DNA from: Oreohelix idahoensis
Lineage: Eukaryota; Mollusca; Gastropoda; Stylommatophora; Oreohelicidae
NCBI GenBank assembly: GCA_024509875.1
Contig: JAMPIV010000582.1
Coordinates: 400,001 to 464,000 of the forward strand
Reading direction: 5' to 3'
DNA: 64,000 nt
Both the position numbers and the translations under genes were made by a program. The notes under the pieces were generated by a model. That model was not told where the DNA came from and searched no databases. It worked only from the letters and a program-made list of their open reading frames with translations. Below are positions 12,108-23,257 of this stretch, piece by piece. Numbering within the stretch: the stretch's first letter is position 1; each line of letters opens with the position of its first letter.

Positions 12108-13228
12108 GTCTTGTCTACAAGTTAAAAGATTAACGGCTAAACAAGAGCGACTTTGGAACTCTAACTGATTCCTGCGACAAAATTGATATGAACCACTTCT
12201 ATATGGAAAAACAATTCAAATAATTCGAATTCAATCGTTCGAGATATTCAGTTTCCAAAAGAAAATTCGTTATAGCAAGAAACAAATTTCGATGGTCTGT
12301 TCTAACGTTTGGACTTTGGTTAGTGTCCAGTCATTCTCTAACTCACTACGATATGGTCTTGAATACGATATGAATCCAAGCTGGACATATAACGTTTGGT
12401 TACAGAAATTGACTAACCCAAAACGATCAAGTTTTTATTCAATCAGGAACGAAGTTTATTTGAACAGTGTTAAATTTCTAAGGAACTTTCGATAGCTTCG
12501 CAAGGGACATATCGACGGATGGATCATCACATCCAACATTAAGTTTAATATTTATTAAATTAATGAAGAGTATAATAAAATTGAAGTGTGATTAAAAAGA
12601 GAGAAGAAAATATGTCAAAGAAAGAAATGATGAAAAAGAAAAAAATCACACAAGCAAATACTCTAAATATTTTATGTATAAATTAGATAGCTTTAGTTAA
12701 GATGTTCACATGAAAGTTATTAATATGTTATTTTCTCTAATTATATCATTAAGTTAATTATGTTGTAATTACACGACACTAATAATTAATTGTAAACACA
12801 CATAACTAAACTAATTTATATTTCATTTTTTTTTCTCTTTCTTTACTTTATTTGTCCTTACTTCTCATGTCTTTTATTATGACACTATCTATTAGGTTCC
12901 TTAATTAGATGTTAATTATTTAATACATTACATACTTACTATCACAAATTAGTTCAATTTTTAATTAGTTAGAATAATTTTCTTTACATAACACTTCATT
13001 ACTCACTCACAACAGTCTTCAATAGTTCAATAGCTAATTATTAGCGACAGTTGACACCCCTTTGTTTAATAATGTTATATGCCTTATGTATTATCGACAT
13101 GACCACGACACTGTTCCGGACAGAACATCGTAGGCCATATGTCGGGTTTTTATTAAATTGTTATATAATTGAGTAAGGTAGTAAAAAAATCTATCTAATA
13201 GATTTTTTTCCACACGGCGGGCAGGGAA
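12108..13228 (+). other. 3' untranslated region and polypurine tract of element C
   Basis: AT-rich sequence, with only a 67-codon frame without domains. The final bases GGCGGGCAGGGAA (13216-13228) directly before the 3' LTR are purine-rich and are the likely plus-strand primer site. Confidence 0.65.
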
Positions 13229-14016
13229 TGTTACGGTAGTTTTATTGATGGCGTCTGCTAGAAATTGGCAGTGCGCATGATTAGGGTCAATGGAATTAAT
13301 ATAAATTGATCTTTATACTTTACGGAGTTATGAACGCGAAATGCACGGTCAAGTCGTGACGTGTTAGCGTCGATATGGTCACGCTTGGTGACTAGGTTAC
13401 CGTACCCCTTTTTGTATGACCGTCGAGCTGTAAAGACGTGTCCTTATGTTCTTCTAGTGTCGGGCATGGAGTGCCGCACAGTTATGTTGTATTCAAGTAT
13501 GGACACGGGTCAGTCCATTGTAATTGATGAAGAGATAAATGATTAAGTAGTTGATTCAGTCTCGTCAAGACACATGCGCTCACTACCGGTTGTCTGAAAC
13601 CCAGCAGCGCGAGTATATAGCCATGATGTTCGTTTGACAGTTTTTTTCAAGTACGACATGGACCCATAATAGGATGTTTGCAAGTATTCAATTTGTCATA
13701 TATGCTTACTATGAACTACATTAACTGATGTCGTTAAAATGTTTGTTTTACGTAATAAAACTGTTTTCCTCGTGGACTCAAATAAGATGGACTTATCCAG
13801 TTGATCATTGAGATATTCACTTGTTGGCTATCCTTACCACGCATTCGCATATCAAATAATTAAAGCACGATTATTACTAATGAATGAAAACCAGAACACT
13901 CAAGTCATGGACAGGGATTATGAACATTCTTCATTAACTCAATATTCAACGGCCTAAAGCAACCTCCATGATACTTTGATCACAGACCTACAATGCTAAC
14001 CGGATCGTCTGTATCA
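13229..14016 (+). repeat. 3' LTR of element C
   Basis: Near-identical to 5128-5913. It ends GTCTGTATCA, after which the sequence diverges from the 5' LTR context (CTCAACACATG versus GAGAACTGGTAGG), which fixes the right edge. Confidence 0.9.
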
Positions 14017-14679
14017 CTCAACACATGTGATGTGTGAGACGCCATAAAGCTATTGCATCAAACTACATCATTTCTAGCAATACGGTTCACCAATATGTTA
14101 AGAATAAAGTTTAATCATGACTTTGCCGTTGAAAAACTCTATTACCCAATCAGACGCATATGTGTGAAAGGAAATCTCCGTGTTGGGAGGGTCAATACAC
14201 AAGTCGGTAACGCGGAGATTCGAAAATTAGAGCGTAGCTTCATTAACATAACTTGTTCTGGAAAATTCGAAGAAGCTGTGTGGCAAAATTATCAAGTCCA
14301 TTTATTTCCCCGCAGTCCATTCTCTAGAAATTTCTATTGCGCAGCTAAGCGTGTTGACCGTGTCAACAACGGAGCTCAAAGTATTAAAAAGAAAAATCCC
14401 TCCCGACTCTGAGACTGGCATATCAGGGTCGAGATTTCATTGTAACCCGCTGGTAACCTGCTGTCAACCCAGTCAAAAACCGTATGTAAGGTGCCGGTCA
14501 TTCCATCATCTAGATGTCCCCATGTCCTATATTTAGGATATCGCAGGGCCTTAAAACAGTCATATCCTGTGGGCAAACTGCCCCCATGCACACTGGTGTA
14601 CAAGAAATATCTTGATTTTTTTTTTTTAACAGAGAAAGAAAGTAAAAAGGAATATAATAACAAAAAATTAAAGAAAACC
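14017..14679. other. Right flank of element C, no gene seen
   Basis: A 119-codon frame at 14053-14412 has no recognisable domain. Moderately GC-rich sequence at about 14400-14610 followed by a T(12) run (about 14617-14628) looks like an old retroposed repeat, but I cannot assign it. Confidence 0.4.
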
Positions 14680-14693
14680 ATAAACCAAAACAC

Positions 14694-14810
14694 CGGCGTT
14701 CTGCTGACCACATCACACCTAGTGAGGCGATAGTCAAGAAAATATGGACCTAACACCATATTCCCAAAATGCCTCAATGGGCGTGTAACGGGATCCTTTA
14801 CCCTTCATCT
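14694..14810 (+). repeat. 5'-truncated SINE, family 1
   Basis: It matches the 3' half of the 16519 copy (CACCATATTCCC, TGCCTCAATGGGCGTGTAACGG, CCTTTACCCTT). It is bounded by a perfect 14-bp duplication, ATAAACCAAAACAC, at 14680-14693 and 14811-14824. That is the signature of target-primed reverse transcription ending early. Confidence 0.92.
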
Positions 14811-14946
14811 ATAAACCAAAACACAAATTTGCGAACACGATATAATTAAAGAACAAACACAATTTTAAAGGAAAACTAATAAAGACAAAAGCAAATACGG
14901 ACACACAAGTATCAACATTTAAAGCAATAAAAACGCTGAGTAGTTG

Positions 14947-15288
14947 TTATTGTTCATCAGAATTGACGTCATTGCACTCCGGACAAACCAATAGGTGCTC
15001 AGTCTCCCTCAGCAAATGTCGAAGGGAATGAATGCGAATTGTTCCTGTTGCGCGCTTGTTATACACACGCCGGATGCAACCTCTCATTTGTCCAGCTCTG
15101 CTGGTCTTATGTGTGCTGCCAAATTCCAGCAATCTTAGCCTTGATGATTCATCTATTGCAGTGACATTCTCTAATAGGCGATCATTAATTGCCCTCAGTA
15201 TCTCTCCCTTATCCATATCCAATGCACCTTCTATGGGTGCTCTTGAAGTTAGTCTGTCAGCTCTTTCACTGCCGCGTACATGCGACAT
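14947..15288 (-). pseudogene. RNase H C-terminal fragment, retroelement-derived
   Basis: The 113-codon frame begins with SHVRGSERADRLTSRA. This resembles the conserved C-terminal end of RNase H domains (H-x-G-x-x-x-N/S-E-x-A-D-x-L-A), where the His and Asp are catalytic. The rest (ENVTAIDESSRLRLLEFG, RRVYNKRATGTI, LLRETEHLLVCPECND) resembles the tail of RNase H-bearing retroelement proteins I recall from marine invertebrates, ending in a Cys-x2-Cys. The N-terminal two thirds of the domain is absent, and no reverse transcriptase lies nearby. I judge it a relic; its clade is unresolved. Confidence 0.55.
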
Positions 15289-16505
15289 GACCTGGACAGT
15301 AGATCCACACCAGTTCCTGAAGATTCGAGGCTTCTATGGAGGCTGTTCCATTCATGGTGGTGCATTCACTGAATAATGCAATGAATTTACTGAAAATAGT
15401 CAAAGGAATAACAATAGACACAAAGAAAGTCAGACAGAGAGAACAAAATCCGAAATAAATAGCTCGCACAAAATACAATAAATAGTAAATGAGACTGATG
15501 TACATAAATTACAAAAATAAAAAGTTACACCGAAGAACCCTAACTATAAGAACAATTAGTAGTAATGCGTCAAAACATAGCCGGGGGAACAAGTGAAGGC
15601 AACAGCGTAATCAATAAACATCTGTAACACGTTTAGAATACTGCGACTCTGGCTATTAACTCATTATGTTGATTCTGAACAAATTTAGTTTTAAATATTT
15701 TTTTCTCATTACGTATTGATTTGCTTCGAGCTCAAGCAGGTAACCCGTCAAAATATGACGGTAAACAAATATTGTTCGCGCATTCTACCTTATTTCCTAC
15801 TACACCGCTTATCATTTTTCCAGTTTCGTCCTTTCCACTCCCACCCACCTCCACCTTCCATGAGGCAAGTAAACCCGTCATAACACAGACACGCAGCAAC
15901 TATAATTTAAAAAAAATAAACATGAAATGATAAATACATTTAAACTGTAAATTTAGTTTCATTGTTTAGTTTTATTAAATAACAGCCAGCTACCACCATT
16001 TTTCATGTTCTATTTTCCATTTTTTTTTTTTTTTTAAACTATAAGCAGGTGACTGAACAAAATTATTGTACATCATCCGCGTATCGATTTCTTGGAAGAC
16101 AACGATGCTGGATGTAAGACCAGTGACAGTCATAATATTTTTGTTCAGGTAATCACATTTGCTATATTCATTTATATTCAAGAGATACAGTTGTTTCATC
16201 TCGGTTTAAAAGAATTTTTATTGCAGCCTCTCTGATCCGTATTTTTTTTTTAGTATGAGATATAAATTTTTCCTTCTCATTGCTAAGGTAAACAATCAGA
16301 CCACACTACAGAAGCATTAGTGAATATATTAAATTAAATGATAATTAATAACGAATTTACCACTTCAAAAACAAAGGGACAAATATACAGCTATCTGTTT
16401 TCTTATCTGGTTTTATAATATAATGCACACGATTCTTACCTTTGTACGCCTATGCATGGGCGTGTATTAACAGTCAAAAGTGTCACAAAATAATTGAATG
16501 CCAGT
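15289..16505. other. No feature recognised
   Basis: AT-rich DNA with A/T homopolymers (T-run at about 16019-16036). No domains or repeat family matches. Confidence 0.5.
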
Positions 16506-16518
16506 ACCTTTCATATTG

Positions 16519-16794
16519 GAACCGCGGTAGCATAGTGGTTAGTGCACTGGCTTCCTAGCGCAGTGGTCTATGGTTCGATCCCCAGATGAGGCGGGAATTT
16601 TTTAGGCCACAAATGGCTCCTGGGTCGACCCAGCCCCAAATGGGTACCAGAGCAACTCTGGGAAGGTTAAGGCGGCCGGCGTGATGCCGACCACATCACC
16701 CCTCATGTGAAGGCGGTCAAGATAATATGGGCCTAACACCATATTCCCAATATGCCTCAATGGGCGTGTAACGGGTTCCTTTACCTTTACCTTT
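16519..16794 (+). repeat. tRNA-derived SINE, family 1, full-length copy
   Basis: The tRNA-like head has box A GTAGCATAGTGG and box B GGTTCGATCCC at the expected spacing for RNA polymerase III. It is followed by a core with CAGCCCCAAATGGGTACC, a family-specific body, and a tail of three CCTTTA-type units. A 13-bp duplication ACCTTTCATATTG flanks it (16506-16518 and 16795-16807; the right copy overlaps the tail). It is non-coding and mobilised by a LINE. The head is not a functional tRNA gene: no cloverleaf with a proper anticodon arm and acceptor pairing is evident. Confidence 0.92.
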
Positions 16795-16847
16795 ACCTTT
16801 CATATTGTCTATTGTTTTGTATCATCATCATCATCTTTTTCCTTGTC

Positions 16848-16990
16848 ACTCGTCGTGGAGAATGAAGCCATCATTGCTGCTGGTTCCACTTGCAGGAAGC
16901 CTGAACCAAAACATTCAATTACTTTTGCAGCAGTGGTTTCTTGAACAATTTATTTTACACCACGAGGTTGTCAGCCTCGTGTAATAATCT
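16848..16990 (-). repeat. R3 interspersed repeat, copy b, truncated
   Basis: Read on the minus strand it contains ACAAGGAG-like GCAGGCTTCCTGCAAG and a GGCTGACAACCTCGTGGTG segment, aligning to the 3' half of the copy at 34014-34206. Confidence 0.6.
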
Positions 16991-18311
16991 TGTGCATTGT
17001 GTAGTTAATTGTACAGAATGTATTTGTAAATAGGTATTGTTACATTTCTTGTAATCGAGTAAAACGTGTTGCATAATATTTTAGACTTCTCATTATTCAC
17101 ATGAGGATTCTACTGTCTTAAGCGTAGCAAAATGTTAATAACTGCGCTGCTTAATTCTTGGTGTGGCTACATGATTTTGTTTGTGTAAAATATTTAATTA
17201 TTCTGATTCCATACGTCGAATTATAAATGTTCGCCATCATTGTTAAACTCTTAATTTCTGATCTGCTCAGATGTACTCTTACTTTGTTATAGTTAATACT
17301 CCGTGAAACGCTAAATCATGGGGATTTTTGTTTTCATTTGGTTCTACATACATGCTTTGTAGCGTTCTTCTTCTTCCTCGTTCGTCCTGAAAAGGACGTT
17401 GGTTGCGTTGTGTCCGTTTACAGCGGAGCTGCGATATTTACGCCTTTCGGCCCGACACATCCGACTTCAGCACAGCATTTTTTGGGACCGGATTTGCCTT
17501 CCCTCTTCGATCCCTACTCTCTCAGCCAGACTGCAGTGATGCAGCCTGTTTCTAGGATTACCACTTGGAGGTGGAGTAGGGTCTTGGTCAGCTCTAGTTT
17601 GCTGACCCTGACGCAAGCAGTCAAGCTATGAGTCGCTGACTGCATTCATCTCGTTTGCTGCATCTTCGGTCCCTGCAGCGTTCTGACAGGCACAGTTTGT
17701 AACTACGCTGGGAAAATAATATGGTGCGCGTGTACCAGAAGGCTTTTTCAAAATGCACCACATTGATAATATAATTAGCAACTGGTTGTGCGTGATACGT
17801 AACATACAGAACACATTTCATCAACAACTAAATTAAATTATATTCGACAAAGATATTGTGGGAAAATCTATAATGACAGTCACTGACATGGAATAAATTT
17901 GAAATGGAGGATTTTATGGCAAAGGTTCATGAAAAAGGCGTGACTAATATGGAAGGACGCATAAAATACATCCACACATAACATGGACAAGTTTGGCTTT
18001 ATGTTACAAAGTATCAGATCATAATGTGAGCACATCTATGATCTTAATGGAAGGCTTAATTTCCTATTAGACAGGTAAAAGCGTGATTTGTTAAAGTGAG
18101 TTTTTGCCTGTTGAACACTAACCCTTATCACTTGATCATAATTTCTGTCATCTGCAATGAAAGTGCCAGATACTTTTTTAAATAAAATTACTTGTTCTGT
18201 CTTGTTTCACTGGATCTATATATTCATAAAATGTGTTTTATTTTTTGGTCTCTCACTGCTTTAACAATTTTTGACATTGTTTTGACCTGTTTCTATAAAA
18301 GCGAAAATGTA
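16991..18311. other. No gene; GC-richer unassigned block inside
   Basis: Mostly AT-rich. About 17360-17720 is distinctly GC-richer, with a 97-codon frame on + (17338-17631). It starts after a TTCTTCTTCTTCC run and looks like part of an older repeat, but has no motif I recognise. Confidence 0.4.
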
Positions 18312-18544
18312 AAGGTAGTCCAATAGCATATACTGCCATAGGGACTACACAATAATAAGTTTAACATTTTTATGAAGTGAGGGGGCAGTTCATTTCTTCA
18401 CTGCCTATGCCTTCTCTGACTCAAGAGCAGAGTCAGATGCACATTTACAGCTGGGTAGACTTTAGCGGGTAGTATTAAGCTTCATTCCTGGAATCTGTTA
18501 ACTGTGCCGCTAGTAGAAAGCGTTCTAACCGCCTAGCCGATTCG
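18312..18544 (-). repeat. tRNA-derived SINE, family 2, copy 1
   Basis: On the minus strand the head reads a degraded box A around GGCTAGGCGGTTAGAACGC, then a core containing CTACCCAGCTGTAAATGTG. It shares this layout with copies at 30822, 36480 and 37553. It is divergent. Confidence 0.7.
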
Positions 18545-19163
18545 ACGTTGTCTTTATTTCTATAAGTTGAACTGATTCGTATTTTGTTGTGGCTCATTTT
18601 CTCATTGAATTTAGAAACTAAACTACCCGCGTATCGTGGTTTGTTTTAAAAGTATACCAGCAACTGACATGAGTTTCTTTGTCTTCAGTTTCGCTTAGAT
18701 TTGAAAATTTCTGTTCTCCATAGTTGTTGAATAATTCAGTGATAATGAACGTCTGTGAGGCAGATTTACTTATTGTTCATCTATTAGTCTAATACCATCT
18801 CTAATATTGCTTTGATTTAGTAAAAAAAAAAAGTACAGTAATGCATTATTTATATTCAGTTCTGAGGTAGGCAACCCAGTTGCCAAAATCACAAAATTTT
18901 GAGAATTGTTAACAGTCTGGGGATTTTATTTTTCTGTATTTGTTTTTTAAATGAATAAGTGTTTGAAATTCAATTTTTCATGTCCCACTCGTCTGTCAAC
19001 TGAATTTAAACCGATAATGTATTACGTATATAACGTAAAGTTATACGAATAATAAGAGAGAGAGAGGGGGAGAGAGAGAGAGAGGGGGGATAGAGAGAGT
19101 GAGTGAAGAGGAAGAAGAAGAAGGAGAAGAAAAAAAGACAGAATCCTGAAAGAAATGGCTCTC
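18545..19163. other. Left flank of element A with (GA)n tract
   Basis: AT-rich sequence, then a purine tract of GAGAGA, GGGGGA and GAAGAA units at about 19051-19135. No gene. Confidence 0.6.
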
Positions 19164-20185
19164 GTGACTGTGGTAAAGTGGGATGTTATAAATATTTATA
19201 GGGGACTTAGTGTACTGACTGAGATCAGCTGTGAAGGTATATATATATATCTAATAAGAGTAGTGTATTATATATAACCTTACTTGCTGCCACATATGTA
19301 TACCTCAGTCAGAATTATTCTGGAATAGTGTGATGACTACGTTATATGTCTAGGGTATGTGTATGATGAAGTGTAAGTCAAAACAACAACAGACAGATAA
19401 ACAATTTAATTTATTCCACTACACTTGACAACACTGTGACACTCACATACATAAAACACTCTACAAGGATATCTTAAAGGAGTCACTGATAACTTTTCAA
19501 ATAACAATATGTATTCATTGCTGTCATGAATGTATATGTGTCCTGATTCAAATACAAAGGAACCAGGAATCACAATCAATTTTAATTACAAGTTATATGT
19601 ACAGAATTTATCAATATGAATCTTGTAGTGACATATATTTTTAATAGTATCCTATGTGTGTCAGTTGTGTAGTAGTAATATGAGGTAATACTGGTTTTGT
19701 TTTGTTCAAGCTCTGTTGGTATTTGTCATCATGACTTCAATAGTTTGTCTTTATTGGAACTAGTATTGGAGATGTTCTCAGTTCCTGATATTAAAACAAT
19801 TAAATTCCCCTCTTAATTGTATTTTACACTGTCATTTTAAGATGGGGGTACATAATGTTGAGCTCAGCTGGCCACATCAGCTTATCTTGCGTGATGGCGG
19901 CAGGAAAAGACTCCTCTGCTCGATTTCTCCCCTGGGCTCTGGAGACACCTCACTGATAGCTAAATGGACCAAGGAGTATGCTGTCCGACTCTGGATTCAG
20001 CAAAGCTCTGACCAGGTGCTGCTCAATAACGTTAAGACCACAGTCCCACAATTCATAGAATAATAAACAGTTTCGTTGACTGGCAATGGATATAGCACAA
20101 CTCCGATCTGCCGATGTTCCAGGCTTTATTTTATATAAAATATACACTGGTGCTCAACGTACTGCTTCTTAGTAGGTTTATTACA

Positions 20186-22113
20186 GTGCTGAGTACATTC
20201 AAGTTGATCTGCCAGATGATGATCTCACACACTTCTTGGACGGGAAGAGAGATGCAATAAAGTTTCCACCTGCCAGTGCAAAAGGGCTTTGGGAACAGCT
20301 GGACGAAGCCTTGGCAAAAGAGTTGGATAACAGCCTGAAGCAGCTAACTTTGGAGAAGAAGCTGGAAATCTTCGGCGACATAATATATCTGCACTGTCGC
20401 AAAGTGTTCGGAGTGAGGGAGGCAAGGGAAAGTAACCCACCACGGAAAAGTAGAAGACAAATTAAAATAGATGAAATCAGGAAACAGAAGAAGCATGCCC
20501 GAAAACTGTTCAAGAACGCAGTTGCCACAGAGAAGGAAGGGTTACGGCAAGTTTGGGAGCACCTGAAAGGCCAACATAATGCCCTTTGTAGAGCGGAAAG
20601 GTTGTGCAGGAAGAGAAGGAAGACACGAAGGGATAGGGAAAGATTCTTTAGGGAGCCCTTCAAGTTTGCCAAAGAACTGTTTGAGCAGCCACGGTCGGGT
20701 ACGCTAAACATCAGGAAAGAAGACCTGGAAGAACACCTTAGAATGACATATTCAGATGGTCGCAAAAATGAGCCGCTCAGCAGCATGGCAGGCCTTAAAT
20801 GGCCGGGTAAGCCAGGAGCTGAATTTAACACCAAGCCCCCAACGGTGCAAGAGGTAGAAAGCATTGTCCAGAAAGCTCGGTGCAAGTCAGCTCCAGGTCC
20901 TAATGGTGTTCCATATGTGGTGTATAAAAGATGCCCTGAGGTTCTCAAACGACTGCTCCGTTTACTGAAGAATGCGTGGAAAACCCAACTCGTAAGCAAG
21001 GAATGGAGAAAGGCAAACGGAGTCTACATCCCGAAGGAACAAAATTCCACAGACATCAGTCAGTTCAGGCCAATCTCACTACTCAATGTGGAAGGGAAGA
21101 TATTCTTCTCAGTAATGGCGAAAAGACTCACTACATACCTCCTGGCAAATGGGTACATTGACACTACCATTCAGAAAGGAGGTATCCCAGGTACACCAGG
21201 ATGTCTAGAGCATGCCACAATGATCTGGGAAGCAATCCAAAAGGCAAAGTCTGACAGAACAAACCTCCATGTAATCTGGTTGGATCTAGCGAATGCTTAT
21301 GGATCCGTTCCACACCAGATGTTGTGGCAGGCCCTAGAAATGTATCATGTTCCACAAGAGATTGCAGCAATGCTGAAGCTGTATTTCGCAGGGTTTTCTG
21401 TCAGATTTTCAACCAGAGAGTACACAACGAAGTGGATTGGCCTTGAAGTTGGAATTGCGATGGGATGTACCATCTCTCCGATACTATTCGTCATGGCTAT
21501 GCAGGTAATCCTCAATGCGGCTGAAGGAATGGCTATAGGTCCAAAGCTCGGTGGAATGTGTCACATGCCACCGCTGAAAGCATTCATGGATGACACAACA
21601 ATTCTGACGTCAGATGAACATCAGGCCCGGAGGATGTTAGCACGCCTGGATGAACTAGTCAGCTGGTGCAGAATGAGCTTCAAACCCAAGAAGTCGAGAA
21701 GCCTATCAGTCAGGAAAGGGAAGATAGCAGAGGTCATATTCACGGTTTCCAGCCAAAGAATCCCTACTGTCATTGAGGAACCTGTTAAAAGTCTTGGCAG
21801 GGTGTACGATGCCTCTTTAAAAGACTCGAAGGCAGTGCAACAGACAATAGAAATGGCAGACAGAGGACTACAGATCATAGACCAAAGCAGACTCCTGGGA
21901 AAGTTCAAACTGTGGTGCCTCCAGTTCATGTTGATACCGAAGTTGCTGTGGCCACTGCTTATATATGAAATAAGCACAAGTACAGTGGAAGCTATAGAGC
22001 AGAAGGTCAACAAGTTCATGAGAAAATGGCTAGGGGTACCACCAGGTCTGTCAGATGTAGCACTGTACTGCAAAAAGTCAAAAACTTCTGCTTCCCTTCA
22101 AGTCAGTTGTTGA
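20186..22113 (+). pseudogene. Reverse transcriptase of the R2-like LINE
   Basis: The enzyme nicks the target and primes cDNA synthesis at the cut. The frame is already open at the insertion junction, so there is no true start codon. Residues are counted from 20236. A basic linker is at 65-145, reverse transcriptase from about 200 to 480. Motifs: SAPGPNG at 218-224, FRPISLLN, motif A with catalytic D350 (IWLDLANAYG), motif B (IAMGCTISPILF, about 407-418) and motif C FMDDTTI with D452 and D453. All three catalytic Asp are present. The frame ends at 22113 because of a single-nucleotide frameshift in the A-runs at about 22072-22084. The polyprotein continues in another frame. Confidence 0.9.
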
Positions 22114-23257
22114 AGAGTACAAAGTTGGAAAAGCAAGGCTTGCAATGATGCTACGCGAGTCAGCTGATGACGTGGTTAAGTCCATTCAGCCCACACTGAA
22201 AACGGGAAGGAAGTGGAGAGTGGAAGAAGCTGTTGATGCTGCTGAAGAGTCACTCAAACTGAGAGAGGTAATCGGATACACACAAACGAATAGACGGGGA
22301 TTTGGGCATGGTGACATCCGCTGGTGGTCCAAGGCATCAAGCAGGGAACGCAGAGACATGGTAGTTCAGGAGATACGAGGAGCTGAGAATGATAAGAGGT
22401 TGCTAAAAGCAGTGCAGCAGGTCCAGCAAGGCCAATGGACTACATGGGAAGGAGCCCTGCAGAGATCCTTGACATGGAATGATATATGGCATATGGCACC
22501 TCTTAGGCTCAGCTTCGTGGTTAGATCAATGTATGACCTGCTGCCGTCGGCCACCAACCTTGTGAAATGGGGAAAGTCAGATGATGAGCAGTGCCCCCTG
22601 TGCCAGGGGAGGCAGACACTTGAACACGTGCTCTCAGCATGTAAGGTGGCATTAGGGCAAGGACGATACACTTGGCGCCATAACAAAGTGCTAAATGAAC
22701 TTGCTGCGACAATAGATCAGGCAAGAATGAAAGCGAATAGCAAAGTCCGGCCAGACACCACAAATACATACTTTCTGAGGGCAGGAAAGTCAGCACACCC
22801 CAAACCGAGTAAACCTGGTAGCAGTTTACCATCTCTTCTTGACTGTGCAAACGACTGGGAGATGGCGGTAGACCTACCTGGACAGGGGGCATATCCAGAG
22901 AGTATCAGGAAATCGCGGAGACGGCCGGATATAGTGCTTCATTCTTCAGCAACACTTCAGGTCATACTGATTGAACTGACCGTGCCATTTGAATCCAGAT
23001 TAGACGAGCAACATTCATTCAAAGCGGCCAAGTATAGCGATCTGGCCGCAGATCTGAGACACGATGGATTCAGTGCAAGGGTCATGGCGGTTGAAGTGGG
23101 CGCAAGAGGGCTTGTGGCTGCATCAGTGTATGATTTATTGAAACTGTTGGGGCTGAAGGGACAGTCTAGAACAAGGGCACTGAAGAGGCTTAGCGAAACT
23201 GCCGAAAAGGCATCAGGCTGGCTGTGGAACAACCGCAGTGGGCAGTGGAAATCGTGA
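22085..23257 (+). pseudogene. CCHC motif and restriction-like endonuclease of the R2-like LINE
   Basis: This is the C-terminal half of the same polyprotein, shifted in frame; the first in-frame ATG is at 22145. Counting from 22145, the zinc motif C150-x2-C153-x7-H161-x4-C166 is typical of R2-type elements. It is followed by WRHN (177-180), a conserved feature between the zinc motif and the nuclease. The nuclease has RRRPD (Asp 262) and LIELTVPFE (Glu 277), the PD-(D/E)xK-like pattern that makes the target-site nick. The tail (VEVGARGLVAASVYDLL) is matched by a decayed fragment at 36888-37065. The frame itself has no further stop until 23257. Confidence 0.88.

Larger units (their letters stand above)
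5128..14016 (+). mobile_element. Element C: Gmr1-like Ty3/Gypsy LTR retrotransposon, inactivated
   Basis: Two LTRs of about 787 bp flank a coding region whose domains run gag, aspartic protease, integrase, reverse transcriptase, RNase H, all on the + strand. Canonical Ty3/Gypsy elements place integrase last. Integrase upstream of reverse transcriptase in a Gypsy-type pol is the hallmark of the Gmr1 group, originally described from Atlantic cod and other deuterostomes. The LTRs differ at about eight positions by eye, so the insertion is not ancient. The copy is dead: a stop near the gag start, a stop between integrase and reverse transcriptase, a stop inside reverse transcriptase, a frameshift before RNase H, and altered catalytic residues in integrase and reverse transcriptase. 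Confidence 0.92.

Noticed and set aside
14053..14412. 119-codon frame right of element C
   Set aside because: No recognisable motif, ordinary composition, no splice or promoter evidence.
16519..16590. Possible tRNA gene (good box A and box B)
   Set aside because: It continues into a repeat body with a CCTTTA-type tail and target duplication, so it is a SINE head.
20199..20999. 266-codon minus-strand frame
   Set aside because: Antisense shadow of the R2-like reverse transcriptase frame, which has real motifs.
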